Source: Flavobacteriia bacterium
Lineage (GTDB): Bacteria; Bacteroidota; Bacteroidia; Flavobacteriales; Weeksellaceae
Assembly: GCA_015999765.1 (NCBI GenBank)
Contig: JAECQR010000006.1
Span: 102,469 to 166,468 of the forward strand
Direction: 5' to 3'
DNA: 64,000 bases
Both the position numbers and the translations under genes were made by a program. Position 1 is the stretch's first letter; each line of letters starts with the position of its first letter. Of the stretch, positions 6,755 to 16,480 are shown piece after piece. Under the pieces are notes generated by a model. That model was given only the letters and a program-made list of their open reading frames with translations, did not search any database and had not been told where the DNA came from.

Positions 6755-9109
6755 CTACTTCTTAATTACTTTAATTGAGTTGACTGAACCATCTTCCATG
6801 TGCAATGTCACGATATAAAGACCAGTTCTCAAATCTGAAAGGTTAAGCTGAGCAGCTGCTTTCATATTTTTCACCTGTCTTCCTGCAACATCATTTACTG
6901 AAACAGATTTCACTCCTTTTACATCGGAAATATTTAATACATCTGTAAACGGATTTGGATAAACCGCCACTTTAGCTTTATCGATATTTGAAGTTCCCGT
7001 TGTAGCTGTATTCACCTGAATCGTGTAATCTTCGACCTGACCAAATGTAGAACCTGTTGTAACACAGGCGTTGGCAAAATTGCTCAGGTTAGGATCTGTT
7101 GCAGGCCCCCCTGAAGGGTAAAACGCAGATTTAACTCTCATTCTTGTCTGCCCCAATTTCGCATCTGCAGGTACTACAACTGAACCTGTAGCCGGAGTTC
7201 CGGTTACACCATCAGACCCTAATACAAATATAAAGTTTGCAGGTGTTGTAAAATATTTTTCCCCCGCATCATCAAAGTCTCCATCCTGATTCCAGTCGAT
7301 GAATACCGCAAAATAATGTCTGAAGGAAGCTCCATCGGTATTCGCATTCATTGAAATTGGGTAGGTGGTGTTTGTTAACACGGTTCCTACTTTATCCAGG
7401 AAGAACTCGTGAGCCGATGTTCCATTTAATGCAGCAGATGTGGTATTATTAATGCCCGCAAATGTTACATTGGTTGTAGGCTCCACGGTGGTGTAAGTCA
7501 AAGGTCCACAATAAGCCACTCCTACGGTTGTAAATGACATTTCGGTACATCCCGCGGCGTCGCCTAAATTATTATAGGGTACCACTCTAAGATAGTAAGT
7601 GGTATTTGGCGCTAATCCGGGCTTGTACGATGTGGAGCTAACAATTGTGCCATTTGCAAATTCGTTTCCTCCCGGTGTAGTACCGATATACACTTTGTAT
7701 CCGGCTGCAAATTCCGCCGCAGCCCAGGTAATCGTTCCGTTTGCGGGGAAGTCTGCAGCACCTGCCAGCGGTAAGGTAACAGTGGTACAAACGGGTACAG
7801 ATGGTGGAACCTGAACGGATAATGTATAATCTTCAACCTGTCCGTTGGTCACATTCGCGCAGGGATTGGCTAAAGGATCAAGAAGTGCAGTTGTGGAACT
7901 GTTGAAATTGTATTTGATACGCATTCTTTTGTTCCCTAATGAAGCTCCTGCCGGCACAGTAATGTTTCCGGTTAAATTTACTGTGGCACCGGTGCCTCCT
8001 ACCAAAGGTGCTGCGGTAAAATACTGTTCATTTGCATCGTTAAAATCACCATCATTATTCCAGTCCACAAAAGCGGTCATTCCAAATCTATTGGTACCTA
8101 AACCAGTTCCTGTAACCGCTAGTTGATGGGTAAGACCTTGATAAACATTCATCACTGTAGCTGTAAAATCTTCGTAAGCCGGTGCGCCGGTAGTTGCCGC
8201 AGAAGTATTGGTAACGCCATTGAGAGATACAGATGATATCGGATAGGTCACCGTATTAGAACTGATAGGTCCACAGTAGCCGATCACACTGTTGGTTGTG
8301 AACGAAATTTCTGAGCAACCTGCAGCGTCTCCGTTAAGGTTCCCAGGAACTACGCTTGCATAATAAGTAGTATTGGGAGCCAAAGTAACATTGGTATTAG
8401 TTCCCGTAACCGTAGTATTATAAATATTTGAGCTTCCCGGTGATGTTCCGATGGCCACCTTATAATTTACGGCAGCAGGAACAGCATTCCAGGCTAAATT
8501 GAGGTTCCCTGCAGAAATTGTGGACCCGTCTGCAGGATTCATAATGGTTGTGCAACCAGGTGTCGTTGTAACAGTCTCCTGATTAATAGAAATATCATCA
8601 ACATAGATATTACCGGTCGTTGTTCCGCTTCGTACAAACCAAGCCCCGATTCCGTATACCTGTCCCGGCTGAATAACTCCGGAAGGAATAGTAGCATTTA
8701 AGGTGGCACAGGTGGTAAGCGCCGTAGATGACAGGACTACAGATGGCCCGAAAGTGTTGACCGTCCATTGATTGGTTGCTGCATTGAAAACAAAATACGC
8801 CAGACTTAAGGTGCCCGTAATATTTGCTGCTTTCTTGTATCCTACACTTACGTCAATTTTTTGTCCGTTACCGGTTTGGCCAATTGTACTTAAGTCGATC
8901 ATATACCCTGTCTGGGTCACTGATGAGCTTATTGCAAGTTGTCCGCCATTTGTGCCGTTACAGGCAGCTGTAGCTGTACGGGTGCCGTTACCAAATTGCT
9001 TGTATGTTGTGGTATTATAACCTGGGTCTTCGAAGTCACCGGTGTAGGTATACTGGGCATTCGAGCTGATTCCGAGTGCGATAAAGCACGAGAGTAAAAA
9101 TTTTTTCAT
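6755..9109 (-). CDS. T9SS cargo protein with two Fn3-like and two GEVED domains
   Basis: 784 residues. There is a signal peptide (1-18), then an N-terminal beta-sandwich-like region (~20-175). Two similar modules follow: an Fn3-like domain (~185-272 and ~437-525, each with NTTYY) and a GEVED domain (~280-432 and ~530-700). GEVED signatures include FVDWNNDGDFNDANE, FVDWNQDGDFDDAGE and two GQVEDYT. The last ~75 residues are a type A T9SS sorting domain (VYPNPF, NISDV, GLYIVTL, ending IKVIKK), which directs export and surface attachment. It is probably a surface adhesin-like or carbohydrate-associated protein with no visible catalytic motif. A TAATTTTG box lies at 9140-9133 upstream. Confidence 0.85.
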   Translation of the reverse strand: MKKFLLSCFIALGISSNAQYTYTGDFEDPGYNTTTYKQFGNGTRTATAACNGTNGGQLAISSSVTQTGYMIDLSTIGQTGNGQKIDVSVGYKKAANITGTLSLAYFVFNAATNQWTVNTFGPSVVLSSTALTTCATLNATIPSGVIQPGQVYGIGAWFVRSGTTTGNIYVDDISINQETVTTTPGCTTIMNPADGSTISAGNLNLAWNAVPAAVNYKVAIGTSPGSSNIYNTTVTGTNTNVTLAPNTTYYASVVPGNLNGDAAGCSEISFTTNSVIGYCGPISSNTVTYPISSVSLNGVTNTSAATTGAPAYEDFTATVMNVYQGLTHQLAVTGTGLGTNRFGMTAFVDWNNDGDFNDANEQYFTAAPLVGGTGATVNLTGNITVPAGASLGNKRMRIKYNFNSSTTALLDPLANPCANVTNGQVEDYTLSVQVPPSVPVCTTVTLPLAGAADFPANGTITWAAAEFAAGYKVYIGTTPGGNEFANGTIVSSTSYKPGLAPNTTYYLRVVPYNNLGDAAGCTEMSFTTVGVAYCGPLTYTTVEPTTNVTFAGINNTTSAALNGTSAHEFFLDKVGTVLTNTTYPISMNANTDGASFRHYFAVFIDWNQDGDFDDAGEKYFTTPANFIFVLGSDGVTGTPATGSVVVPADAKLGQTRMRVKSAFYPSGGPATDPNLSNFANACVTTGSTFGQVEDYTIQVNTATTGTSNIDKAKVAVYPNPFTDVLNISDVKGVKSVSVNDVAGRQVKNMKAAAQLNLSDLRTGLYIVTLHMEDGSVNSIKVIKK

Positions 9110-9280
9110 AATATAAACGTTTTAATCAATTTCAAAATTATGAATTAATATCATATTACAGTATAAATTATTACAATAAAAACAGAAGCAAACATTTATT
9201 ACGGAATAAAGAAAGATTACGTACAACTATTAATCAAAATCAAATCCCTGAAGTACTGTTGAAAGTTTTTGCTTTTGACA

Positions 9281-9309
9281 AAAAATCCGCCTCATTGCTG
9301 AGGCGGATT
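9281..9309 (-). terminator. Terminator of the second GEVED T9SS gene
   Basis: AATCCGCCTCA and TGAGGCGGATT pair perfectly around TTGC (9284-9309), followed on the minus strand by T residues. It is a near copy of the terminator at 6701-6726. Confidence 0.8.
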
Positions 9310-9340
9310 CATTTTTATCAAAAATTATTCTGTAAGAATA

Positions 9341-10954
9341 TTATTTTTTGATTGCTTTAATTGTTTTAGAACTTCCGTCTTCCATGTTTAAAGTAACCAT
9401 GTAAAGACCAGATTTCAATTCTGAAACGTTAAGTTCAGCAGCCGGTTTCATGGTTTTAACCAATCGTCCTGCAACATCCGTGATTGAAACAGATTTCACT
9501 CCATTTACATCAGAAATTTTCAATACATCATGGAATGGGTTAGGATATATAGAAAGGTTAGCTTTTTTTACATCTGATGCAGCTAAAAACTGAACATAAT
9601 CTATTTTATAATCTTCTGCCTGACCATTAGTAAGATCTGCACATGCGGTTGTTAATGTTGCATTAACTGAAGTTCCGGAGAAATTGTATTTAACTCTCAT
9701 TCTTTTCGTCCCTAATGCTGTCCCGGAAGGAATCGCAATATTTCCTGTTAACGTAATCACCCCATTAGTAATGGTGGTAGACCTTTTGATGGTAGCAGCA
9801 GTATTAAAATAAGATTCTCCCGCATCATTGAAATCTCCGTCTTCATTCCAGTCAACAAATACAGTCATCGCAAAGCCATTAGCTCCAATACCTATGCCTT
9901 TCACTGTAATCGGCACCGTGGTAATATTGTTTTTAACTTCAAATACAGTTGATGTAAAATCTTCGTGAGCGACATACGAACCCGCAACGGTCGCAGTAGC
10001 ATCCGAGTCATTAGTAATTCCAGCAAAGGTTACTGACTTAATAGGTGTCATAGCAGTAGGAGCACTTGAAGTTAGCGGACCACAATATGGTGCTAATGGA
10101 TTCGCTCCCGTTGTAAAGCTTTTTTCAGTACAACCCGTGGCTTCTCCTAAGCTGTTAATAGGAGTAATCGAAGCATATAAAAGAGTATTTGCAGGCAATA
10201 CATTGCTGGATGAAGGAGTATAAGACTGGTTAGGTGATACGTCAGATAATACATCATCTCCCCCAGAGGTGGTTCCAATTTTCACTCTATAAGTTTGAGC
10301 GTTTTCTACTGCAGCCCATGTTAAAGTTGGTCTTACAGAAACATTGGTTGCATTATCGGCTGGAAGAATTAGAGAAGTACATACTGGTAATGCAGTAACC
10401 TCTTGAGCGATTAGCACTTTATCAAAAAAGGTATAAAAGTCGTTACCTGAAGCTGTGGATACGCTTTGAATTCTCAACTTAAAATTGCCCGTAACAGCAG
10501 CTGTTTCTGGGATAGTAACCGAATAAGGGGTACATGTTTCTCCCACTGTTCCTGCAGCTAAAGTCAATGGCGTCCCAACGGGTATATAAGTTGTTCCGTT
10601 ATCCGTTGAGTAACTTACATTTACTGTACCACTTATTGTGGAAGTAGCAGAATATGGGATTGTACTTACAGTAAAAGATACATCAATCTTTTTCCCATTG
10701 GCAGTCATTGCGGTAGGTTTCGTGTAAACTAAGTTTAATGTTGCTGACGTTGTAGCTCCATAATTGTTTCCTCCAATCGCTGCAATTCCATCACACGACG
10801 TAGGATTAAGATTATAAACGCCAGTACTCCCACTGAAAGCTCCTGACACAACAAATGTGGCGGGACTTCCTGATTCAAAACTTTCGCTGACATAAATTTG
10901 CGCACTTGCGCCAAATCCCAATGCTAAAAAGCACGATAGTAAAATTTTCTTCAT
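9341..10954 (-). CDS. T9SS cargo protein with Fn3-like and GEVED domains (paralog of 6755-9109)
   Basis: 537 residues. Signal peptide [18 protein letters not shown], an N-terminal jelly-roll-like region (~20-185), one Fn3-like module (~190-282), one GEVED domain (~290-455, with [15 protein letters not shown] and NGQAEDYK), and a T9SS type A sorting domain ([16 protein letters not shown] to IKAIKK). The architecture is that of its downstream neighbour with one module pair fewer, and the sorting domains are clearly homologous. Each gene has its own terminator. A TAGTTTTG box at 10987-10980 may drive it. The function is unknown beyond being secreted. Confidence 0.85.
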   Translation of the reverse strand: MKKILLSCFLALGFGASAQIYVSESFESGSPATFVVSGAFSGSTGVYNLNPTSCDGIAAIGGNNYGATTSATLNLVYTKPTAMTANGKKIDVSFTVSTIPYSATSTISGTVNVSYSTDNGTTYIPVGTPLTLAAGTVGETCTPYSVTIPETAAVTGNFKLRIQSVSTASGNDFYTFFDKVLIAQEVTALPVCTSLILPADNATNVSVRPTLTWAAVENAQTYRVKIGTTSGGDDVLSDVSPNQSYTPSSSNVLPANTLLYASITPINSLGEATGCTEKSFTTGANPLAPYCGPLTSSAPTAMTPIKSVTFAGITNDSDATATVAGSYVAHEDFTSTVFEVKNNITTVPITVKGIGIGANGFAMTVFVDWNEDGDFNDAGESYFNTAATIKRSTTITNGVITLTGNIAIPSGTALGTKRMRVKYNFSGTSVNATLTTACADLTNGQAEDYKIDYVQFLAASDVKKANLSIYPNPFHDVLKISDVNGVKSVSITDVAGRLVKTMKPAAELNVSELKSGLYMVTLNMEDGSSKTIKAIKK

Positions 10955-11133
10955 AAATATTTAAATTTGTTAATTGAGCCAAAACTAAACAATTAATTTT
11001 AATAAAGCCTAAATTCTTTCACAAATATTTAACAAAGTTTTAAATGTCTTACGAATTGGATAATTTCAGTGCTTTTCTTCCCTTAAAACATAGACAAGCT
11101 GTCCAAAAACATACAATCACTTTTTGTTCATCA

Positions 11134-11409
11134 CTACAGTTTCTGCCGACGCAATTTAGAATTCTCATTTTTAAGCACTTCCATCTTTGCATGAAGGTAA
11201 TGAATGATTTCTAAGCCCGGTAAATTAACTTCGAGATCGTAATATAAATTGGATAACCTTTCGAAAACCTGAAGTTCATCATAACTTACGTACATAATAT
11301 CGTTTTCGGTCTGCGTTTTAAGCAAACCGGATTCCTGCAGTGCATCGAAAAATGTAATTTCCACATTGTAAATTCTTACAATTTCCTCGCGTGATATTCT
11401 TTCCGTCAT
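11134..11409 (-). CDS. cbpM: Chaperone modulator CbpM
   Basis: 91 residues, the normal CbpM size. It has a MerR-like N-terminal helix-turn-helix region ([20 protein letters not shown]) and a helical C-terminus ([17 protein letters not shown]). CbpM binds the J domain of CbpA and inhibits its co-chaperone activity. The start overlaps the stop of the upstream DnaJ-like gene by 4 nt (ATGA), showing translational coupling with its partner. Confidence 0.85.
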   Translation of the reverse strand: MTERISREEIVRIYNVEITFFDALQESGLLKTQTENDIMYVSYDELQVFERLSNLYYDLEVNLPGLEIIHYLHAKMEVLKNENSKLRRQKL

Positions 11410-12326
11410 GGCTGTAAATCTTTAAGCTGTTGAAACAATTCTTTTTCTCTGGATGAGAGGTTTGTCGGGAGTTTTACATGGTAGGTCACCATAAGATCAC
11501 CGAATTCGCCTTCCTTTTTGTAAACCGGAAATCCCTTTCCTTTCAAACGTACCTTCGTTCCGCCTTGCGTTTCTGGTTTAACCTTCAGTTTTACACTTCC
11601 GTCCAGGGTTTTTACATTAACCTCTCCCCCCAAAATTGCGGTGTATAGATCGATAGTGATATCGCCGCTTAAATGATCACCGTTTCTTTTAAAATGAGGA
11701 TCTTCCGCGATATTGAAAGTGATATAAAGATCACCGTTGGGTCCGCCATTATACCCGGGATTCCCATGACCTTTGAGTTTAATCTTCTGACCATCGGCAA
11801 CACCCGCAGGAATGGTTAATCTCACCTTTTTTCCATTGATATCGAAAGTCTGCTGATGGGTTTTAGCCGCATCCCTCAGATGAAGATTCAATTCCGCTGA
11901 AATATCCTGACCTTTAAATTTTCCCGATGCACTGCCACGGGAGCTTCTGCCGAAACCGCCTCCTGCGCCGCCGCCAAACATACTCTGGAAAAAGTCTGAA
12001 AAATCTTCACCGTCACCGAAATCTGTGCCTGTAAATCCCTCTCCGAAATTCTGACTTTGCTGTGCCCTTTGGTGTTGCTGTGCTTTATCGTATTCTTCAC
12101 CCTGTTTCCAGTGTTCACCATACTTGTCGTACTTTTCACGGTTTTGCGGATGGCTGAGCACTTCATTGGCTTCATTGATTTCCTTAAATTTCCGTTCAGC
12201 TTCCTTATCGCCGGGATTAACATCCGGATGATACTTTCTGGCGAGTTTTCGGTACGCTTTTTTCACGTCATCGGCAGACGCTTTCTTATCAATCCCCAAA
12301 ATCTTATAATAATCTATATAAGCCAT
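11406..12326 (-). CDS. cbpA: DnaJ C-terminal domain co-chaperone, CbpA-like
   Basis: About 306 residues from the preferred start [11 protein letters not shown]; the ORF-track start three codons upstream (12335) is possible. The J domain is at ~1-70, with the HPD motif in [10 protein letters not shown] Gly/Phe-rich linker follows (~115-135), then two C-terminal substrate-binding beta domains. There is no zinc-finger region, which fits CbpA rather than DnaJ. It stimulates DnaK ATPase and binds unfolded clients. It is coupled to cbpM by a 4-nt overlap. Confidence 0.9.
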   Translation of the reverse strand: MAYIDYYKILGIDKKASADDVKKAYRKLARKYHPDVNPGDKEAERKFKEINEANEVLSHPQNREKYDKYGEHWKQGEEYDKAQQHQRAQQSQNFGEGFTGTDFGDGEDFSDFFQSMFGGGAGGGFGRSSRGSASGKFKGQDISAELNLHLRDAAKTHQQTFDINGKKVRLTIPAGVADGQKIKLKGHGNPGYNGGPNGDLYITFNIAEDPHFKRNGDHLSGDITIDLYTAILGGEVNVKTLDGSVKLKVKPETQGGTKVRLKGKGFPVYKKEGEFGDLMVTYHVKLPTNLSSREKELFQQLKDLQP

Positions 12327-12343
12327 TTTTTTCATGATTTATT

Positions 12344-12351
12344 CAAATTTA
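12344..12351 (-). promoter_or_regulatory. -7 box upstream of cbpA
   Basis: Minus-strand TAAATTTG fits TAnnTTTG. It would place the RNA start about 13 nt before the preferred ATG at 12326, which favours that start over 12335. No clear TTG -33 partner is seen. Confidence 0.4.
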
Positions 12352-12424
12352 AGGAAAATCCATATTGTGTCGTTTTAAAGAACTGTTAAACTTTAAGGCT
12401 AATTCTCTATTTTAGCAAAAATTT

Positions 12425-14476
12425 ATGTGCTTGCATATCAAAGCTTTTCATCTTGTTTTCCTGCTTGTTTCGGTGTTGGCTTTTTGTCAGCAACAGGATT
12501 CTGCATCCTTAATCACAGAGGTTCAGATTGACGCATTCAAAAAGCCGGGAAAACTCATTACTTCAACAAAATCGGTATCCTTTTCCGGAAGTAATTTCCT
12601 GGCCCAGAACGCACCGGACCGTGTACTGGAATCACTCAACCTACTTCCCGGAAGCAAGATGGAAGAACGTTCACCCGGATCCTACAGATTGTCGGTACGC
12701 GGAAGCTCTTTAAGATCTCCTTTTGGGGTTAGAAACGTAAAAGTTTATCTCGATGATTTTGCACTTACTGACGCATCCGGAAATACTTATTTAAATATTC
12801 TGGATCCCGAAATCCTGGGTTCAGTTGAAATTTTCAAAGGTCCGGAAAGCGGAGATTTCGGAGCCCAAACTGGTGGCACAGCCTTACTGAATACAAAAAA
12901 TAAGGCCGAAAAAAGTTTCGGAATTTCTGGAGGAAGTTTTAATCACTTCAAAGGCAAAATCCATGCAGCAGAAAATGTGCAAAATCATTTCTTTCAGTTC
13001 TATACAAGCTATGAAACCACCGAGTCGTATCGCAAACAAGCTGTAGTTCAAAGGAAGTTCGCATTCATAAAAGACAGCTATCATTACGGTGAAAATAACC
13101 AGTTTCAGGCGCTTCTTCTTCTGTCGGATTTACATTATGAAACTCCGGGCGGACTGACGCTTGCGCAGATGCAGGAAAATCCCAGACAGGCAAGGCCGAA
13201 AACAACTGCTCTTCCCGGAGCTGCAGAACAGCAGGCAGGTATTTATAACAGAATGATCTTTGCCGGATTGTCTAATATTTACAGCTTTAAAAAAGATTTC
13301 AGCCATTTTATTGCAGTTCAGGGTAACTACAACGACTTTCGGAATCCGTTCATCACGAATTACGAGAAAAGATTCGAAAATAATTTTACCGTCCGTACCC
13401 ATTTAAATTTTGCCAAAAACCTCGAGAATTCCGCTTATGAAACACGCTTGGGTTTAGAAGGCGCGGCTGCAAAAGGAATCATCAGAAACTTCGGTAATAA
13501 TTTGGGAACGCCCGCAGATGCTCAGAATTTTGATGACATCTCCACAGAAAGCGGATTCATTTTTCTTTCCCAGAAAGCGGAATTCAAAAAAAAGCTGACG
13601 ATTGACCTTGCGGCAAGCCTTAATTACATGAATTACCGCTGGAAAAGCGTCTATCCAATCGCAGAATCGGGACATAAAAAATTTGAGAATGCATTTTTAC
13701 CGAATTTGGGAGTTTCGTATCTTTTAGGAAAAGGTTTTTCGCTTCGCGCAAAATTTGCAAAAGGGAACTCGGCGCCAACTACTGAGGAAGTCCGCTCCTC
13801 TGCGCAGGAAATCAACATCAATTTAAGTTCCGAATGGGGATGGAACAAAGAAATCGGCATCAGGAAACAGTGGGGAGATTTACTTTTTACCGAACTCAAT
13901 ATTTTTGATTTCCGCCTGAAAGACGCCATTGTAAGAAAAGAAAACGAAAACGGCCAGGAATATTTTATAAATGCCGGCGGAACCTCACAGAAAGGAATCG
14001 AATTTGTTGTTGAAAGCAGAAAACTGCTCATCAATTCACCAATGCTTAAGAATATAAAGTTTTACTTCGCAGGAAATTTTTACGATTTTACCTTCAGGAA
14101 TTACCTCAAAAACAATGATGATTTCTCAGGAAACAAACTTACGGGTGTTCCGTCATCCTCAGTGCAAAGTCTCATTAATTTTGAATTATTCCATGACATA
14201 AAAATTGATCTGAGCCATTTTTACACGTCGGAAATCCCGCTGAACGATGCCAATTCTGTGGTAGCAAAACCGTCTCTAGTTGGCAATATTTCATTGAGTT
14301 ATCCTTTAAAATTAAATACTTTTAAAACTGATTTAAAACTGAGTGTACAGAATATTTACGATACGGCGTACAGTTTGGGTTATGATATTAACGCATTCGG
14401 AAACCGGTATTACAACCCTGCAGCAGGCAGAAACTATATGCTGAGTCTGAATTTCAATTTAAAAAAACAGCCATGA
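12425..14476 (+). CDS. TonB-dependent outer-membrane receptor
   Basis: 683 residues. Signal peptide (MCLHIKAFHLVFLLVSVLAF), then the plug domain (~45-150: SLNLLPGSKMEERSPG, RLSVRGSSLRSPFG, FKGPESGDFG), then a 22-strand barrel ending in aromatic-rich AAGRNYMLSLNFNLKK. It lacks an N-terminal carboxypeptidase-regulatory domain, so it is not SusC-like; it resembles receptors for iron chelates, cobalamin or other metal complexes. The substrate cannot be assigned. It shares a 4-nt stop/start overlap with the lipoprotein gene downstream. Confidence 0.85.
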   Translation: MCLHIKAFHLVFLLVSVLAFCQQQDSASLITEVQIDAFKKPGKLITSTKSVSFSGSNFLAQNAPDRVLESLNLLPGSKMEERSPGSYRLSVRGSSLRSPFGVRNVKVYLDDFALTDASGNTYLNILDPEILGSVEIFKGPESGDFGAQTGGTALLNTKNKAEKSFGISGGSFNHFKGKIHAAENVQNHFFQFYTSYETTESYRKQAVVQRKFAFIKDSYHYGENNQFQALLLLSDLHYETPGGLTLAQMQENPRQARPKTTALPGAAEQQAGIYNRMIFAGLSNIYSFKKDFSHFIAVQGNYNDFRNPFITNYEKRFENNFTVRTHLNFAKNLENSAYETRLGLEGAAAKGIIRNFGNNLGTPADAQNFDDISTESGFIFLSQKAEFKKKLTIDLAASLNYMNYRWKSVYPIAESGHKKFENAFLPNLGVSYLLGKGFSLRAKFAKGNSAPTTEEVRSSAQEININLSSEWGWNKEIGIRKQWGDLLFTELNIFDFRLKDAIVRKENENGQEYFINAGGTSQKGIEFVVESRKLLINSPMLKNIKFYFAGNFYDFTFRNYLKNNDDFSGNKLTGVPSSSVQSLINFELFHDIKIDLSHFYTSEIPLNDANSVVAKPSLVGNISLSYPLKLNTFKTDLKLSVQNIYDTAYSLGYDINAFGNRYYNPAAGRNYMLSLNFNLKKQP

Positions 14477-15117
14477 AAAACCTTATCTTCCTCTCTTTAA
14501 TCACAGTTATAACCGGCTGCAGTAAAGAAAATAAAGCTTCGGTTTCCGTTCAGAAAAACAACACGGAAACTGCTAAAAAAGATTCCATCCAAAAAATTCC
14601 GGAACCGGTAAAGCTGAGCAAAAATGAGCTCCTCAAAGACCTCAACAATGAAATTCTCGCTTCTTTAAAATCGAAAGATTACGACCGTTTTTCAGAGTTT
14701 ATTCATCCGCAAAAAGGAATTCGATTTTCCATGTATGCTTATGTACAGCCGGAAAAGAACAAACATTTTACCCGGGAAGAGTTCATTAAATATATTCCAA
14801 TGCGAACCAGATTTACATGGGGAGAGAAAGACGGAACTGGCGATCTGCTCATAATTTCCCTTAAAGACTATCTGGAGAAGTGGGTTTTCAAGAGGGACTT
14901 CACCAAGTCTGAATTTTATCTGAATGAATTCAAAGGAACCGGAAATTCGCTAAACAACCTGAAAAAGATCTATCCAAACCTCAACTTTACCGAAAACTTT
15001 ATTCCCGGATCGGAAAAATACGGAGGAATGGACTGGAACGCTCTGCGTTTTGTGTTTGAGGAATTTCAAGGCGAATATTATATTGTGGCAGTGATCAACG
15101 ACGAATGGACGGCATAA
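14473..15117 (+). CDS. Uncharacterised lipoprotein coupled to the TonB receptor
   Basis: 214 residues with a lipoprotein signal peptide ending in the lipobox ITGC (Cys at ~16). A Ser/Lys/Thr-rich linker to ~55 precedes a globular domain containing LKDLNNEILASLKSKDYDRF. I recognise no catalytic motif. The ATGA overlap with the receptor gene implies co-translation and a possible accessory role at the outer membrane. Confidence 0.75.
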   Translation: MKNLIFLSLITVITGCSKENKASVSVQKNNTETAKKDSIQKIPEPVKLSKNELLKDLNNEILASLKSKDYDRFSEFIHPQKGIRFSMYAYVQPEKNKHFTREEFIKYIPMRTRFTWGEKDGTGDLLIISLKDYLEKWVFKRDFTKSEFYLNEFKGTGNSLNNLKKIYPNLNFTENFIPGSEKYGGMDWNALRFVFEEFQGEYYIVAVINDEWTA

Positions 15118-15161
15118 CCCATTTGAAAAATTTTACCTTTATCTTTACTAAATTTGAAAAC

Positions 15162-16391
15162 ATGCGTGAAGTTTTAAAAAACTATTCCGGAATTATCCTC
15201 CTGTTAACCGGAATTGTTGCCGGAAGTTTTATCGGTATATTTTTTCCGGAAGCGGTGACCTATTTAAAGCCGCTGGGCGATATTTTCCTGAATTTGCTTT
15301 TCGTAAGCGTAGTCCCGCTGGTTTTTTTCGCGGTTTCAAATTCCATTGCTTCACTGGAACAGCAGTCGAAATTCGGAAAAATTATTTTCTCCATGATCTT
15401 CACTTTTCTACTGTTCATCATCATTGCTGCTTTGTTTACGATCGCCGCGGTTTGGCTTTTGCCCACAGAAGCTTTGCCTTCGACTTCACCAGAAACGATT
15501 GATACCGGCACCGACGCAACCTGGGGCGACCGTATCGTAAGCTTCTTTACTGTTGGTGAATTTACCGAACTCTTTTCCAGAAAAAATATGTTGGCGTTGC
15601 TGATTTTTGCATTTCTCACAGGTACGGCGGTGAGGAAAACCGGCGATTCGGGAACACCTTTCCGACAGTTTTTAGCATCAGGATATGAAGTGATGAAAGA
15701 ACTTTTACTCATCGTAATGAAAGCTGCTCCCATAGGTTTAGGCGCTTATTTTGCGTATCAGGTGGCGACCCTCGGACCGCAGCTTTTCGGATTTTACGCA
15801 AAGCCGCTCGGACTTTATTACGTTGCCGGAACGGTTTACTTTCTTCTGTTTTTTACGATCTACGCTTTCATAGCGAAAGGAAAAGACGGAGTTCAGAAGT
15901 TCTGGAAAAACAATATTTATCCGACTTTAACGGCAATTTCAACCTGCAGCAGTTTCGCCACAATGCCGGCAAATTTGCAGGCCGCGGCAAGAATCGGAGT
16001 TCCGGATGCGATTGCGAACATTGTGATTCCGATCGGAAGTACGCTGCACAAAAACGGTTCATCAATGTCGTCCATCATTAAAATTTATGTTGCTTTTTTA
16101 ATTATCGGCGAAAATTTCTTCGATCCTATGAATCTGCTTCTTGCAATCGGAATCACCATTTTTGTAAGTATTGTTGCCGGAGGAATCCCGAACGGAGGGT
16201 ATATTGGCGAGATGCTGATGATTTCGGTATATCAGCTTCCGGTTGAGGCGATTCCTGCGGTAATGATTATCGGAACATTGGTAGACCCTCTGGCGACTGT
16301 TTTAAATTCTACCGGAGATACCGTCGCTGCAATGTTTGTAACGAAAATTTCAGGTGAAAAATTTGAGGAGCCGAAGGATTTTGCGGTGTAA
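15162..16391 (+). CDS. Dicarboxylate/amino acid:cation symporter
   Basis: 409 residues from MREVLKNYSG; the ORF-track start at 15105 overlaps the previous gene and adds 19 residues that do not look like this family. About eight membrane helices and two hairpins are expected. The HP1-like segment is STCSSFATMPANLQ (~res 260), TM7 carries NIVIPIGSTLHKNGSS, HP2/TM8 is GTLVDPLATVLNSTGD. This is the GltP/DctA sodium- or proton-coupled family for glutamate, aspartate or C4-dicarboxylates; several residues differ from the classic motifs, so the substrate is open. Confidence 0.85.
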   Translation: MREVLKNYSGIILLLTGIVAGSFIGIFFPEAVTYLKPLGDIFLNLLFVSVVPLVFFAVSNSIASLEQQSKFGKIIFSMIFTFLLFIIIAALFTIAAVWLLPTEALPSTSPETIDTGTDATWGDRIVSFFTVGEFTELFSRKNMLALLIFAFLTGTAVRKTGDSGTPFRQFLASGYEVMKELLLIVMKAAPIGLGAYFAYQVATLGPQLFGFYAKPLGLYYVAGTVYFLLFFTIYAFIAKGKDGVQKFWKNNIYPTLTAISTCSSFATMPANLQAAARIGVPDAIANIVIPIGSTLHKNGSSMSSIIKIYVAFLIIGENFFDPMNLLLAIGITIFVSIVAGGIPNGGYIGEMLMISVYQLPVEAIPAVMIIGTLVDPLATVLNSTGDTVAAMFVTKISGEKFEEPKDFAV

Positions 16392-16430
16392 GCCTCAAAC
16401 ATTTTTTTCCGAAACCTCCTTCTTTTTAAA

Positions 16431-16460
16431 CCAAAAATGCCGGAACGTACGCACGGCATT
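16431..16460 (-). terminator. Terminator of the M1 peptidase gene
   Basis: AATGCCG pairs with CGGCATT around an 11-nt loop, and on the minus strand TTTTTGG follows. It lies 21 nt past the stop of the minus-strand peptidase and may also close the convergent symporter gene. Confidence 0.6.
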
Positions 16461-16480
16461 CTCAGTTTATTAAGAAAAGT

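Noticed and set aside
13651-14034. 127-residue antisense ORF inside the TonB receptor gene (minus strand)
   Set aside because: No domain or signal features; its codons mirror the receptor frame, which has clear family motifs.
15122-15156. TTTG-N23-TAAATTTG promoter directly before the symporter ATG
   Set aside because: The elements fit, but the RNA would start at or past the ATG and the gene could equally be read from the receptor operon, so I did not list it.
15260-15733. 157-residue minus-strand ORF inside the symporter gene
   Set aside because: Shadow of a membrane protein gene; no independent support.
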